Positions 37,927-46,640 of a DNA stretch of 64,000 nt are shown here, one piece after another. Source of the stretch: Deltaproteobacteria bacterium (GTDB lineage Bacteria; Myxococcota_A; UBA9160; UBA6930); contig VGRF01000025.1 in the NCBI GenBank assembly GCA_016875395.1, positions 1-64,000 of the forward strand, in the 5' to 3' direction. The notes beneath the pieces are model-generated. The model had not been told where the DNA came from and did not search any database. It saw only the letters and a program-made list of their open reading frames with translations. A program made the position numbers and the translations under genes. Positions within the stretch are counted from its first letter, which is position 1. Every line of letters begins with the position of its first letter.

Positions 37927-38823
37927 TCAGCGCGCGACGCGCACCGCTGCCTCGAGCATCTCGCGCCCGATGGGCTCGAGGCCGAGCTGCGTGCAGAGCA
38001 GGCCGCTCGACACGCGCTCGACGACGCCCCACTCCCAGGCCGCTTCGGCGTCGAGGCCGGTGCGCGCGGCGAGTGCGCGCGCTCGCGCGCGGCCGTCGCC
38101 TTCGAGCGCCGCCGCGTCCTCGCGCAGGAGAATGCCGAGGTCGTACTCCGGCTCGGCGGCGAGGCCATCGGGGTCGATTGCCTTCCAGCTGCCGTCTGCG
38201 GCTTCGAGCACGTTCAGGTCGTGGAGGTCGCCGTGCACGAGCATTGCGCGCGCGTCGTCGTGCGCCGCGATGCGGCGCTCGGCGCAGGCGAGCGCGTGCG
38301 CGACGACGCGTTCGGGCAGCGGCCGCCCTAACAGCTCCCACTTTTCCTGGATGAAGCTCACGAGCCAGCGCCCCTTCTCCGCGCCCGTCATGAAGCGTGC
38401 GCCGCGCACGGGGCGCCACATGCGCTTCAGCAGATCGCACAGCACGTCGTGGCGCTGATCGAGAGACAAGCCCGCGCTCGCGAGAGGTCGGCCGAGGCGC
38501 TCGAGCAAGAGCGCGCCGCGCCGCACGTCGTGGCGGTAAAGCTGCGCGAGCCCTTCGCCGCGAGCGAGCTCGTACGCGGCGACCTCGCTCGCGGGGTCGT
38601 TATCCGCGCGCGGCACTAACAACTTCAGCACCGCCTGCGTGCCGCCCGCGAGCTCCGCCTCGGCGACGTACGCCTCGGTGCCGCCGCGGAAGGAGCTGCC
38701 CGCGCGCATCGACCAGTCGCGTTCGAGCGACGCGATGAGCGCGGGCAAGCCGTCGACCCACGCCTGCGCGCCGTGGATGCGCGCTTTGCTGAGGACTTCG
38801 TCGGGGATGGAGAGCTTGGTCAC
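37927..38823 (-). CDS. aminoglycoside/streptomycin-kinase-like phosphotransferase
   Basis: The 298-residue kinase-fold protein has the catalytic loop VHGDLHDLNVLE and the metal-binding aspartate in AIDPDGLAAEPEYDLGIL, as in APH(6)/streptomycin 6-kinases and related small-molecule kinases. Many chromosomal relatives do not confer resistance, so the substrate is open. It follows aroG's start with a 27-nt gap on the same strand, but there is no obvious functional link. Two TAACA-type words occur in the sense strand. Confidence 0.8.
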   Translation of the reverse strand: MTKLSIPDEVLSKARIHGAQAWVDGLPALIASLERDWSMRAGSSFRGGTEAYVAEAELAGGTQAVLKLLVPRADNDPASEVAAYELARGEGLAQLYRHDVRRGALLLERLGRPLASAGLSLDQRHDVLCDLLKRMWRPVRGARFMTGAEKGRWLVSFIQEKWELLGRPLPERVVAHALACAERRIAAHDDARAMLVHGDLHDLNVLEAADGSWKAIDPDGLAAEPEYDLGILLREDAAALEGDGRARARALAARTGLDAEAAWEWGVVERVSSGLLCTQLGLEPIGREMLEAAVRVAR

Positions 38824-38851
38824 GGCGGCTCAACTTCGCAGGCGCGCTTCA

Positions 38852-38928
38852 TGGTCGGGGTGGTGGGATTCGAACCCACGACGCCGACCTCCCAAAGATC
38901 GGGCTCTACCAAGCTGAGCTACACCCCG
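38852..38928 (-). tRNA. tRNA-Pro (anticodon UGG)
   Basis: Read on the minus strand, the acceptor stem CGGGGTG pairs with CACCCCG, followed by A and an encoded CCA. The D-arm GTAGCTCAGCTTGGTAGAG and T-arm GGGTTCGAATCCC are canonical. The anticodon stem CGATC/GGTCG encloses loop TTTGGGA, giving anticodon TGG, which reads proline codons. Total length is 77 nt. It lies between the kinase gene and the divergent CaiB-family gene. Confidence 0.96.
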
Positions 38929-38993
38929 ACGCCGCGGCAACCTAGCCGCCCGCCGTCGCACTGCGCGAGCGCGCGGCGAGAGCGGAGGCGAAC

Positions 38994-41360
38994 GTGGCCG
39001 ATGAAACGAAGCGGCGGGGTGGCCCACTCTCGGGGTTGCGCGCCCTCGATCTCACCGACGAGCTCGGCTTCCTGTGCGGGAAGATGCTCGCGGACCTCGG
39101 CGTCGACGTCGTGATGATCGAGCCGCCGGGCGGCGCGCCGCTGCGCGACGACACGTTCACCTGGGCAGCGTGGGCCCGTAACAAGCACAGCCTCGTCGCC
39201 GATCTCGCGACGCCCGCGGGCCGCGCCGGCGTGCTCGAGCTGGCGCGCCACGCGGACTTCTTCCTCGAGTCGCGCGCGCCCGGTGCGCTCGCGGCGCTCG
39301 GGCTCGCCTACGACGACCTCGCCGCGCTGAATCCCGCGCTCGTGTTCGTCTCGATCACGCCGTTCGGGCAGAGCGGGCCGAAGTCTTCGTTTCGCGGGAG
39401 CGATCTCGTGATCGCCGCGGCGGCGGGCCCGTTGTTGTTGCAGGGCGACGACGACCGCGCGCCGGTGCGCGTGAGCGCGCCGCAGGCCCTCGCGCACGCG
39501 GGCGCCGAGGCCGCGGTGGGCGCGCTGCTCGCCCACACGGAGCGCGTGCACTCCGGGCGCGGACAGCACGTCGACGTGTCGGCGCAGCAGGCGTACGCGG
39601 CAGCGACGCAGGCGGACATCCTCACCGCGCGCGTCGGCGACAAGAGTGGGAAGCGCGTCGGCGGCGGCCTGCGCATGGGCGATCTGCGCGTGCGCTTCTC
39701 GTATCCCGCGCGCGACGGCAACGTCTCGATCACGCACGCGTTCGGCAGCGCGATGGGGCCGGCGACGCAGCGGCTCATGGAGTGGCTCGGAGAGATGGGC
39801 GAGTGCGACGCCGACCTCGCGGGCATCGACTGGATCGGCTTCGGCGCGCGCGCGCTGCGCGGCGAGGAGAAGCCCGAGACGCTGCTGCGCGCGCAGGCGC
39901 AGATCGCGGCGGCCACCGCGAAGCGCACGAAAGCGGAGTGGCTCGCGCTCGCGATCGAGAAGAAGTTCCACGTCGCTCCCGCCGCCACACCGAGCGATCT
40001 CCTCGCGAGCGAACAGCTCGCCGTGCGCGGGCTCTTCGATGAGGTCGAGGGCGTGCGCGCGCCAGGCCGCTTCGCGGTGTTCTCGCGCACTCCGATCGCA
40101 CCCGCGAGCGCACCGCCTGCGCTGGGCGTGGGCAGCGCGCGCGTGCTGAAGGAGTGGAGCGCGCCGCGCTCGGGCGCTGCACCCGTAACAACTCAGCGTG
40201 CGCTCCCGCTCGCCGGCGTGAAGGTGCTGGATTTCACCTGGGCGATCGCGGGCCCCACCGTGACGCGCACGCTCGGCGATTACGGCGCGACCGTGGTTCG
40301 CATCGAGGGCGCCGCGCACCCCGACGCGTGCCGCACCACGCGCCCCTTCCTCGGCGGCCGCTTCGGCGGCGAGCGCAGCGCGATCTTCCACACCATGAAC
40401 GCGAACAAGCTGCAGCTCGGCCTCGACCTGACGAAGCCCGAGTCGCGCGAAGTGATCTTCGACCTCGCGCGCTGGGCCGACGTCGCGATCGAGTCGTTCT
40501 CGCCCGGCGTGATCGCGCGCATGGGCTTCGGCTACGACGCGCTCGCGAAGCTGAACCCGCGCCTCGTCTACGTCTCCACCTCGCTCGCCGGCCAGAGCGG
40601 CCCGCACGCGAGGCTCGCCGGCTTCGGCAACCTCGGCGCCGCGCTCTCCGGCATCTGGGAGCTGGTGGGCTGGCCCGACCGCGCGCCCGCCGGCCCGTAT
40701 GCCGCGTACACCGACTACGTCGCGCCGCGCTTCTCGCTGTGCGCGATTCTCGCTGCGCTCGAGCACCGGCGGCGCACGGGTGAGGGCCAGTTCATCGATG
40801 TCTCGCAGGCCGAGTCCGCGATCCAGTTCATCGCGCCCGTGATCGCGGAGGCATCGGCGACAGGCCGCAATCGCACGCGCGCGGGCAACGCCGACGAGCG
40901 CTTCGTGCTGCACGGCGTCTTCCCGTGCACCGGTGACGACCGCTGGATCGCGATCGCCGCGCGCACGCACGCGGAGTGGGAAGCCGCCGCGAAAGTCCTC
41001 GGCTGCGATGCAAGCGCGCCGAGCGAGGCCGCGGTGGCCGCCGCGACCGCGAAGCACGACGCCTTCGCCCTAACGAGCGCGCTGCAGGCCGCCGGCGTCG
41101 CGGCGCACGCAGTGCAGTCGAGCATCGACCTCAGCGCCGACCCACAGCTCGAAGCCCGCGGCCACTTCGTCCCCGTCACGCACCCGACCATGGGCGCAAG
41201 CTGGGTCGAGGCAAGCCGCATCCACCTCTCGGAGACGCCGGCGCGCGTGGCAACGGTCGCGCCGAGCCTCGGTGGCGATAACGAATTCGTGCTGCGCGAC
41301 CTACTCGGCTACGACGACGAGCGAATCTCGGCGCTCGCAGTGGCTGAGGCGCTGCAGTAA
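38994..41360 (+). CDS. tandem-domain CaiB/BaiF family III CoA-transferase
   Basis: The 788-residue protein is two family III CoA-transferase domains in one chain. Each keeps the catalytic aspartate that forms the glutamyl/aspartyl-CoA thioester intermediate: Asp194 in GQHVDVSAQQA and Asp602 in GQFIDVSQAES. The second domain starts near residue 400 (LPLAGVKVLDFTWAIAGP). The usual enzyme is an interlinked homodimer, so this is a fused pseudo-dimer. It would move CoA between carboxylic acids in fatty, bile or aromatic acid breakdown. GGAGG precedes the GTG start. Two antisense TTGTTACGGG words lie inside. Confidence 0.88.
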   Translation: MADETKRRGGPLSGLRALDLTDELGFLCGKMLADLGVDVVMIEPPGGAPLRDDTFTWAAWARNKHSLVADLATPAGRAGVLELARHADFFLESRAPGALAALGLAYDDLAALNPALVFVSITPFGQSGPKSSFRGSDLVIAAAAGPLLLQGDDDRAPVRVSAPQALAHAGAEAAVGALLAHTERVHSGRGQHVDVSAQQAYAAATQADILTARVGDKSGKRVGGGLRMGDLRVRFSYPARDGNVSITHAFGSAMGPATQRLMEWLGEMGECDADLAGIDWIGFGARALRGEEKPETLLRAQAQIAAATAKRTKAEWLALAIEKKFHVAPAATPSDLLASEQLAVRGLFDEVEGVRAPGRFAVFSRTPIAPASAPPALGVGSARVLKEWSAPRSGAAPVTTQRALPLAGVKVLDFTWAIAGPTVTRTLGDYGATVVRIEGAAHPDACRTTRPFLGGRFGGERSAIFHTMNANKLQLGLDLTKPESREVIFDLARWADVAIESFSPGVIARMGFGYDALAKLNPRLVYVSTSLAGQSGPHARLAGFGNLGAALSGIWELVGWPDRAPAGPYAAYTDYVAPRFSLCAILAALEHRRRTGEGQFIDVSQAESAIQFIAPVIAEASATGRNRTRAGNADERFVLHGVFPCTGDDRWIAIAARTHAEWEAAAKVLGCDASAPSEAAVAAATAKHDAFALTSALQAAGVAAHAVQSSIDLSADPQLEARGHFVPVTHPTMGASWVEASRIHLSETPARVATVAPSLGGDNEFVLRDLLGYDDERISALAVAEALQ

Positions 41361-41422
41361 CAGCTCGGCGCATTGCCGCGCCTAGGCGAAGCCAGAACGA
41401 CCTCGAAGTCGAACGCTTCTCC

Positions 41423-41460
41423 CAAGCAGGTCGGCCGAGGCCGCAAGCGAAGCGCGCAGC
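41423..41460 (+). repeat. dispersed GC-rich repeat between convergent genes
   Basis: GCAGGTCGGCCGAGGCCGC followed by AAGCGAAGCGCGCAGC matches the reverse complement of 57077-57118 almost base for base. It sits in the 166-nt gap between the convergent CaiB-family and crotonase genes. The rest of the gap has no gene. Confidence 0.6.
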
Positions 41461-41526
41461 AGCGGGCGAGTCCTCGAGCCCGATGCGGAGTAAACGTGGA
41501 GAAACTGCGCCACCACCCGCGTCCCG

Positions 41527-42408
41527 CTAATCCTCCAACGGAGGCTTCCCGATCAGCGCCTTCACGTTCGCCGGCCCCTCAGGCGCGGTGCCGGATTTCG
41601 CGACCACGCCCCAGTGTGCGTGCGCCAGCTGCTGCACCACCATCGCGGCGCGCAGCGCGTTGTAGAAGCCCTGCTCGTTCTGCGTTTGGTTCAGCGATTC
41701 CTTCGCGGTCTTGAGGCCCATCATCGGCTGCTCCGCGATCTCCTGCGCGAGCGCGAGCGTCTCGGCTTCGAGCTTCTCGCGCGGCACGACGCGGTTCACC
41801 ATGCCGATCGCCTTCGCGGCGCGTGCTGTGATGGCGCGGCCGGTGAAGAGCATCTCCTTCGCCTTGCGCATCCCGAACTCCCACGGGTGGCCGAAGTACT
41901 CGACGCCGTTCACGCCGAACCCGACGACGGGGTCCTGGAACGTGGCGTCCTCGCTCGCGACGACGAGATCGAACGGCCACACGAGCATCAGCCCGCCCGC
42001 GATCACCTTGCCCTGCACCTGCGCGATGGTCGGCTTCGGCAGATTCCGCCAGCGCCAGCACAGGTTGAAGTAGACCTCTTCCTCGAACGCCCAGTGGCCC
42101 TCGGGTCCGGGCTGGCGGAAGCCGCGCGAGGTGCCGATCGCGACGTCGCGCAGCTTCCAGTCGCCGTCGTAGCCCATCGGCCCGTGGCCCGAGGAGAAGT
42201 GCTTGCCCGCGGCGGCGATGATGATCGCGCGCACCGCGTCGTCGGCGCAGGCGCGGTCGAGCGCGGCGTTCAAGCCGTAGAGCACGCGCAGGTTCTGCGC
42301 GTTCGCCTTGTCGGGGCGGTTCAGCACGATGCGCACCACGCGCTCGGCCGGCTGCTCGTAGAGCACGTCGCCGAAATCGTCCTCGCTCGCAGTCGTGGCC
42401 TCGCTCAT
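41527..42408 (-). CDS. crotonase-family protein (enoyl-CoA hydratase/isomerase-like)
   Basis: The 293-residue crotonase fold has VRIVLNRPDKANAQN, the oxyanion loops AGKHFSSGHGPMGYDGDW and KVIAGGLMLVWPFDLVVASE, and a DPVVGFGVNGVEYFGHPWEF segment. The two glutamates of classical hydratases are absent (leucine and aspartate occupy those stretches), so it may be an isomerase, hydrolase or lyase rather than a hydratase. The ATG at 42408 follows GGAGTC. It is monocistronic and divergent from the molybdopterin gene. The acyl-CoA substrate is unknown. Confidence 0.8.
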   Translation of the reverse strand: MSEATTASEDDFGDVLYEQPAERVVRIVLNRPDKANAQNLRVLYGLNAALDRACADDAVRAIIIAAAGKHFSSGHGPMGYDGDWKLRDVAIGTSRGFRQPGPEGHWAFEEEVYFNLCWRWRNLPKPTIAQVQGKVIAGGLMLVWPFDLVVASEDATFQDPVVGFGVNGVEYFGHPWEFGMRKAKEMLFTGRAITARAAKAIGMVNRVVPREKLEAETLALAQEIAEQPMMGLKTAKESLNQTQNEQGFYNALRAAMVVQQLAHAHWGVVAKSGTAPEGPANVKALIGKPPLED

Positions 42409-42542
42409 CGCAGACTCCTCTCGCGGACGGCCTCAAATAGCGTGATCGCGCTGCATTCGCGAAGGGCCCCGGTAGATTGCGCCGCCCGTTACCCGAACAC
42501 CGCGCTCCGCGTCGAAATCTCTCTGACAACTCCGAGGCTTGC

Positions 42543-43166
42543 GTGACGAATCGCAGCGATCGCATTCCGCCCGGCCAGACCGAGACCAAGAAGTGGCCCG
42601 TCCTGCATTACGGCGAGGTTCCGAGGTACGCGCCCGGCAAGTGGGACTTCCGCGTGTTCGGCCTCGTCGACGCCGAGCAGCGCTGGTCGCTCGCCGAGCT
42701 GAAGGCGCTGCCGCAGGTGGAGACGACGAGCGACATCCACTGCGTCACGACTTGGTCGCGCCTCGACACCACGTTCCGCGGCGTGCGCGTGCGCGATCTG
42801 CTCGCGGGCGTCGCGCGCAAGCCAGGCGCCGACTTCGTGCTGATCCACGCCGACCCGGGCTACACGACGAACCTGCCGCTCGCGGACCTAATGACTGACG
42901 ACGTGCTGCTCGCGACGCACGAAGGCGGCAAGCCGCTGAGCGACGAGCACGGCGGCCCGGTGCGCCTCGTCGTGCCGAAGCTCTACTTCTGGAAGAGCGC
43001 GAAGTGGGTGCGCGGCCTCGAATTCACCGACATCGACGTGCCCGGCTTCTGGGAGCGCGCCGGTTACCACATGCGCGGCGACCCGTGGCGCGATGAGCGC
43101 TACCGCGACAGCGAGACGAACGCGATGCAGCGGATGAGAGCGGAGGCGAAGAAGCGGGGGCGCTGA
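42543..43166 (+). CDS. sulfite-oxidase-like molybdopterin-binding protein
   Basis: The 207-residue protein holds the oxidoreductase molybdopterin domain. The likely molybdenum-ligating cysteine is in SDIHCVTTWSRLDTTFRGV. The conserved GGPVRLVVPKLYFWKSAKWV and FWERAGYHMRGDPW segments are those of soluble YedY-like oxidoreductases. There is no Tat signal, so it is probably cytoplasmic. I choose the GTG at 42543; the frame is open to an ATG at 42477. Substrate unknown. Confidence 0.82.
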   Translation: MTNRSDRIPPGQTETKKWPVLHYGEVPRYAPGKWDFRVFGLVDAEQRWSLAELKALPQVETTSDIHCVTTWSRLDTTFRGVRVRDLLAGVARKPGADFVLIHADPGYTTNLPLADLMTDDVLLATHEGGKPLSDEHGGPVRLVVPKLYFWKSAKWVRGLEFTDIDVPGFWERAGYHMRGDPWRDERYRDSETNAMQRMRAEAKKRGR

Positions 43167-43232
43167 ATTGGGAACCATCCCGGCGGCCCAGCCTCGAACG
43201 GGCGGCCGCAAGCGACGCCGTTTCCCGGCGTC

Positions 43233-43268
43233 GCGCGCAGCGAGGCGAAGCCGAGCGAAGCCCAACGA
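43233..43268 (+). repeat. dispersed GC-rich repeat between convergent genes
   Basis: GCGCGCAGCGAGGCGAAGCC followed by GAGCGAAGCCCAACGAG is close to the copies at 1896 and 48671. Just before it, GACGCCG and CGGCGTC (43215-43232) form a short hairpin with a TTTCC loop. It lies between the 3' ends of the molybdopterin and esterase genes, a position fitting a terminator role. Confidence 0.55.
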
Positions 43269-43272
43269 GCCG

Positions 43273-43938
43273 TCACGCGAGCTTGATCAGCTGAAACACC
43301 TTCTCCTCGAGCCAGATCACCAGCTCGCGCAGCGCGTCTTGGCTCACTTCGTGCTGCATGTCGAACTCGCGGTACTGCACGTTCACGCCGCGGGCGAGCA
43401 GGCGCGTGCGCGACTCCTGCGCGCGGTCGACGGGAATCATCGGATCCTGCGTGCCGTGGATGACGAGCGCGGGGAAGTTCTGGTGCTCGTCCTGGCGCGG
43501 GATCGCGGCATCCACCTGCTCGGGCAACCAGCTCGAAAGCGCGACGAGGCCGGCGAAGCGACTCGGGCCCCCTAACACCAGGTCGTACGCCATCACGCCG
43601 CCCTGCGAGAAGCCCACCACCACGATCTTGCGGCGGTCGATCGGGTAGCGCTTGCACGCGTCGTCGAGGAATTCGCGCAGCAGCCCGCGCGCGGCGTCGA
43701 AGGCCTGCGGGTCGATCTCGCGCGTGCTCGTGATCGGCCACCAACCGAAGCCGAGCACGCCCCGCGCGATCTCGAAGGCGACCGGCCCCTGCGGCGACAG
43801 CACCAGCGCGCCGCCGCCGTGGAGGATGGGCGCGAGCCCGAGCAGGTCGTGCGCGTTCGCGCCCCAGCCGTGCAGCATGAGGATGGTCGGGTGCGGGCCT
43901 TCGCCCGGCGGGACGTGAGCGGTGTAGAGGAGTTCCAT
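43273..43938 (-). CDS. alpha/beta hydrolase of the phospholipase/carboxylesterase family
   Basis: The 221-residue protein has the oxyanion loop LMLHGWGANAHDLLGLAP, the nucleophile elbow GFSQGGVMAYDL, the acid in IHGTQDPMIPV, and a catalytic histidine in DMQHEVSQDALREL. This is the layout of small carboxylesterases and acyl-protein thioesterases. No signal peptide is present with the ATG at 43938, so it is cytoplasmic. It converges with the molybdopterin gene across a dispersed repeat. Confidence 0.85.
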   Translation of the reverse strand: MELLYTAHVPPGEGPHPTILMLHGWGANAHDLLGLAPILHGGGALVLSPQGPVAFEIARGVLGFGWWPITSTREIDPQAFDAARGLLREFLDDACKRYPIDRRKIVVVGFSQGGVMAYDLVLGGPSRFAGLVALSSWLPEQVDAAIPRQDEHQNFPALVIHGTQDPMIPVDRAQESRTRLLARGVNVQYREFDMQHEVSQDALRELVIWLEEKVFQLIKLA

Positions 43939-43996
43939 GCGGGCACGGTAGGCGCGAGGGCGTCGCGAGTCAGCGGGACGCGCAATTGCACGCACC

Positions 43997-45181
43997 CTAG
44001 GTGCGGAATCTCCGCGCCACGGCGCGCTGCCTCTCCGCGATCTGCGCGCGGCGCTCCTGCGCGCCGAAGGCGGGCGTGCTAGGGGGCAGCGCGGCGCGTA
44101 GGTCTGCGAGCTTCACGACGCGCGACGTCGGCTCGGGCGCGCTCGTCGCGAACACCCACCGGTAGGTGATGAGGCCATCGTGCCGGCCCTCGGTGTCGAG
44201 CCAGTTCTGCACGCCGGGATCGAGCTCTGCGATGACGACGCGGAAGCGGCCGTCGTCGTCCGTTCGAATCTGGTGACCCGTCAGGGAGCTCACGCGGTTC
44301 GCGAAGTCGAGCGATTCGAACCACGGGAACGCGTAGAGCTGGATCGACCAGTAGCGAGCGCGCGGCGCGTCGCACTCGATCACGAGCGCCTCGTCGTCCG
44401 CGAGGTTCCACCAGCCGCCGCCGTAATAGATGTCCCTCGCGCCGCCGGCTTGCGGGCGCGGCTTGCCGAGGCGGTTGTCCGGGAGAAACGAGCGAGCGCG
44501 GCGCATCCACTCGTTCCAGTACACGACGCTGCGCTCGACCCAAGTGGCCGCGCGATCGAGCGCGTGCGCCACCTGCTCAGCCTCGAGCGACGGCGGCGCG
44601 AGGCCCTCACTGCCCGCTCGCTCGATGCGGAAGTGCGCGACCGGGTCGTGCTGCCAGTCGCTCACGTACTGGCGCAGCAGCACGTACTCGGCCTCGGGGT
44701 GCAGCGGCACCCAGTTCCCCAGTTGCGGCGTCGCGCTCACGATCACCTCGAGCGAGCCATCCGCTGCGACTGCGAGCTGCGAGAGATTGCGCTCCTCGAA
44801 CACGCGCAGCTGCCCGAGCTGCATGTCGCCCTCGTTCGTCGACAGGATCAGCTCGCGCAGGCCGCGCACGTTGCCCGTGATTCGATACGTGCCGCCCGCC
44901 TCCACGCGCGCGCGCTGATAGTGATTGTCCGCGTTCGGCCCGCCCCAGCGCGTGACGTCGTCGTCGAAGCGCAGGAATGCGGGGAAGCGCGGGTCCGCGA
45001 AGTCGAGGTACTGCTGCAGCGCGAACACGCTGAGGCGGCCGAGATGGCGGAAACCCTCGGCGCGGTCGCGCGGCGCGCTCGGGAAGTCGTCGCGAAGGAT
45101 GCGCTCGCCCGTCGCCTTCAGGCGATCGCAGAATGCAGCCCAGTCTCGTTGCAGCGAGCTCGCGTCGCCGTGCTCCGCCAT
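43997..45181 (-). CDS. DUF1214 domain protein
   Basis: The 394-residue protein has a C-terminal DUF1214-type region (WWNLADDEALVIECDAPRA, RYWSIQLYAFPWFESLDFAN, PGVQNWLDTEGRHDGLITYR). This fold is shared with proteins often found near lipid, steroid or sulfate-ester metabolism genes, with no established reaction. The N-terminal half is helical. I choose the ATG at 45181 because the frame upstream is low-complexity. It is divergent from the frameshifted sulfotransferase gene, 190 nt away. Confidence 0.75.
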   Translation of the reverse strand: MAEHGDASSLQRDWAAFCDRLKATGERILRDDFPSAPRDRAEGFRHLGRLSVFALQQYLDFADPRFPAFLRFDDDVTRWGGPNADNHYQRARVEAGGTYRITGNVRGLRELILSTNEGDMQLGQLRVFEERNLSQLAVAADGSLEVIVSATPQLGNWVPLHPEAEYVLLRQYVSDWQHDPVAHFRIERAGSEGLAPPSLEAEQVAHALDRAATWVERSVVYWNEWMRRARSFLPDNRLGKPRPQAGGARDIYYGGGWWNLADDEALVIECDAPRARYWSIQLYAFPWFESLDFANRVSSLTGHQIRTDDDGRFRVVIAELDPGVQNWLDTEGRHDGLITYRWVFATSAPEPTSRVVKLADLRAALPPSTPAFGAQERRAQIAERQRAVARRFRT

Positions 45182-45371
45182 GCGCGCCTCCGTGCTCCCG
45201 GAAGCTGACTCAGCTTGTGCGGCCGCCGCATCGAGATCGCCAGACGCTGCGTCCGATCGTGATGAACGGCGTGTGGCGTTCACTTCGACTGCGAGGCCCC
45301 GCGCGTCCGCCGAAACGCGCGGCTTCTCGGGGCGCGCGGGGCTACGAGTGCTGCGCACGCGAGGAGCCCGC

Positions 45372-46500
45372 ATGCCCGCACGGCGCGTCTACATCTTCAA
45401 TCACGTGCAGAAGTGCGCGGGCACCTCGCTCGCGACCGCGATCTTTCGCAGCTTCGCGTGCCGCGAATCGGCGCAGCTCTACATGCTCTCGACCATCGAC
45501 GAGTTCTTCCCGCGCTGGCAGCGCGGCGATTTCCGCGAGGCGGAGTCGATCTACGTCGCGAGCCACTTCGCTGCGGGCGCGCACGCGCTGTTCCCCGAGC
45601 ACGAGCCGATGTATCTGACGATGCTGCGTGAGCCGCTCGCGCGCTTCCTCTCGGCCTACCGCATGGCGATGGACATCGGCACGCTGCCCGACTCGTTCAC
45701 GCCCGAGAACTACTTCGCCGGCGCTTGGCCTAATTACTCGACGCTCGCGATCGGCGACGGCGACCTCGCGGAGGCGAAGCGGCGACTCGAGGACGAGTAC
45801 CCGTTCGTCGGCATCACCGAGGAGTACGAGCGCTCGGCGGCATTGCTCGCGCACACGTTCGAGCTGCCGTTCATCGCGAAGCTGCACGCGAATCCGTCGG
45901 CGACGCGCGCACGAGGACCAGCTGTCGGGCGAGTTCAAGCAGCGCTTCTACGCCGCGAACTCGGACGACGCCGAGCTGTACCGGTTCGCGCGAGCGCTCT
46001 TCGAGCGCCGGTACCGCGCAGCGGAGCCGGCGATGCACGCGAGCTACCGCCCCGCCGTCGCGCTGGAATCGCAGCTCGACGTGATGGAGTTCCTGAAGGC
46101 GTACGTGCACGATGTCGGCGGCGCGGACAGCTTCATCTTCGAGCCGTGGTCGCCGCACGACCGGGCACGCACGCTGTTCTGGGGCGTCGTCTATCGCACG
46201 GGCTTCATCCCGCTCTGCTTCCGACTGCTCGAACAGAAACGCGTGGATGCGCTGCGCGTCGTGCTCGCGAATCTGCGCGCCTTCCACGAGCACGCGCCCT
46301 ATGCCCAGCCAGTGCTCGGCCGCGCCATCGCGTTCTTCGAGAACGCCTGCGCAGGCGGCGCCATCGCACGCGAGATGCCCGTGCTCAGCGTGGACTACGT
46401 CGCGTTCCTCGAGACCGACCGCATGCTCCGCCACGGCCGCGCGCTGCGCGCGAGCGGCGACCTGAAGACGCGCATCGAGCGCGCGCTCCTCGCCGAGTAG
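45372..46500 (+). pseudogene. sulfotransferase-family gene with a frameshift
   Basis: The first frame (45372 to about 45905) encodes the PAPS-binding loop NHVQKCAGTSLATAIF and the 3'-phosphate segment TMLREPLARFLSAYRM of sulfotransferase family 2-like enzymes. The second frame (from about 45905 to 46500) continues as HEDQLSGEFKQRFYAANSDD and ends at 46500. The junction lies near 45898-45912, where one extra base (or two missing) breaks the protein. Combined length would be about 375 residues. It is either a recent mutation or a sequence error. The 140 bases after it contain only the leuC leader. Confidence 0.65.
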
Positions 46501-46640
46501 CGAACGGGGAAGCACGCGCACGCAGCCGCACCGGTCGAGGCGCCGGCGCCAGAGCGGACCCCGCACGCGACACCACCACGCGTTGACTCGCGCCTCCATG
46601 CATCGCCGCGCCCCTCCGTCGCTGCTAACTCCCTTCGCCT

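Noticed and set aside
37927-38823. streptomycin-resistance gene
   Set aside because: The kinase motifs are present, but the chromosomal context and the breadth of the family do not support a resistance claim.
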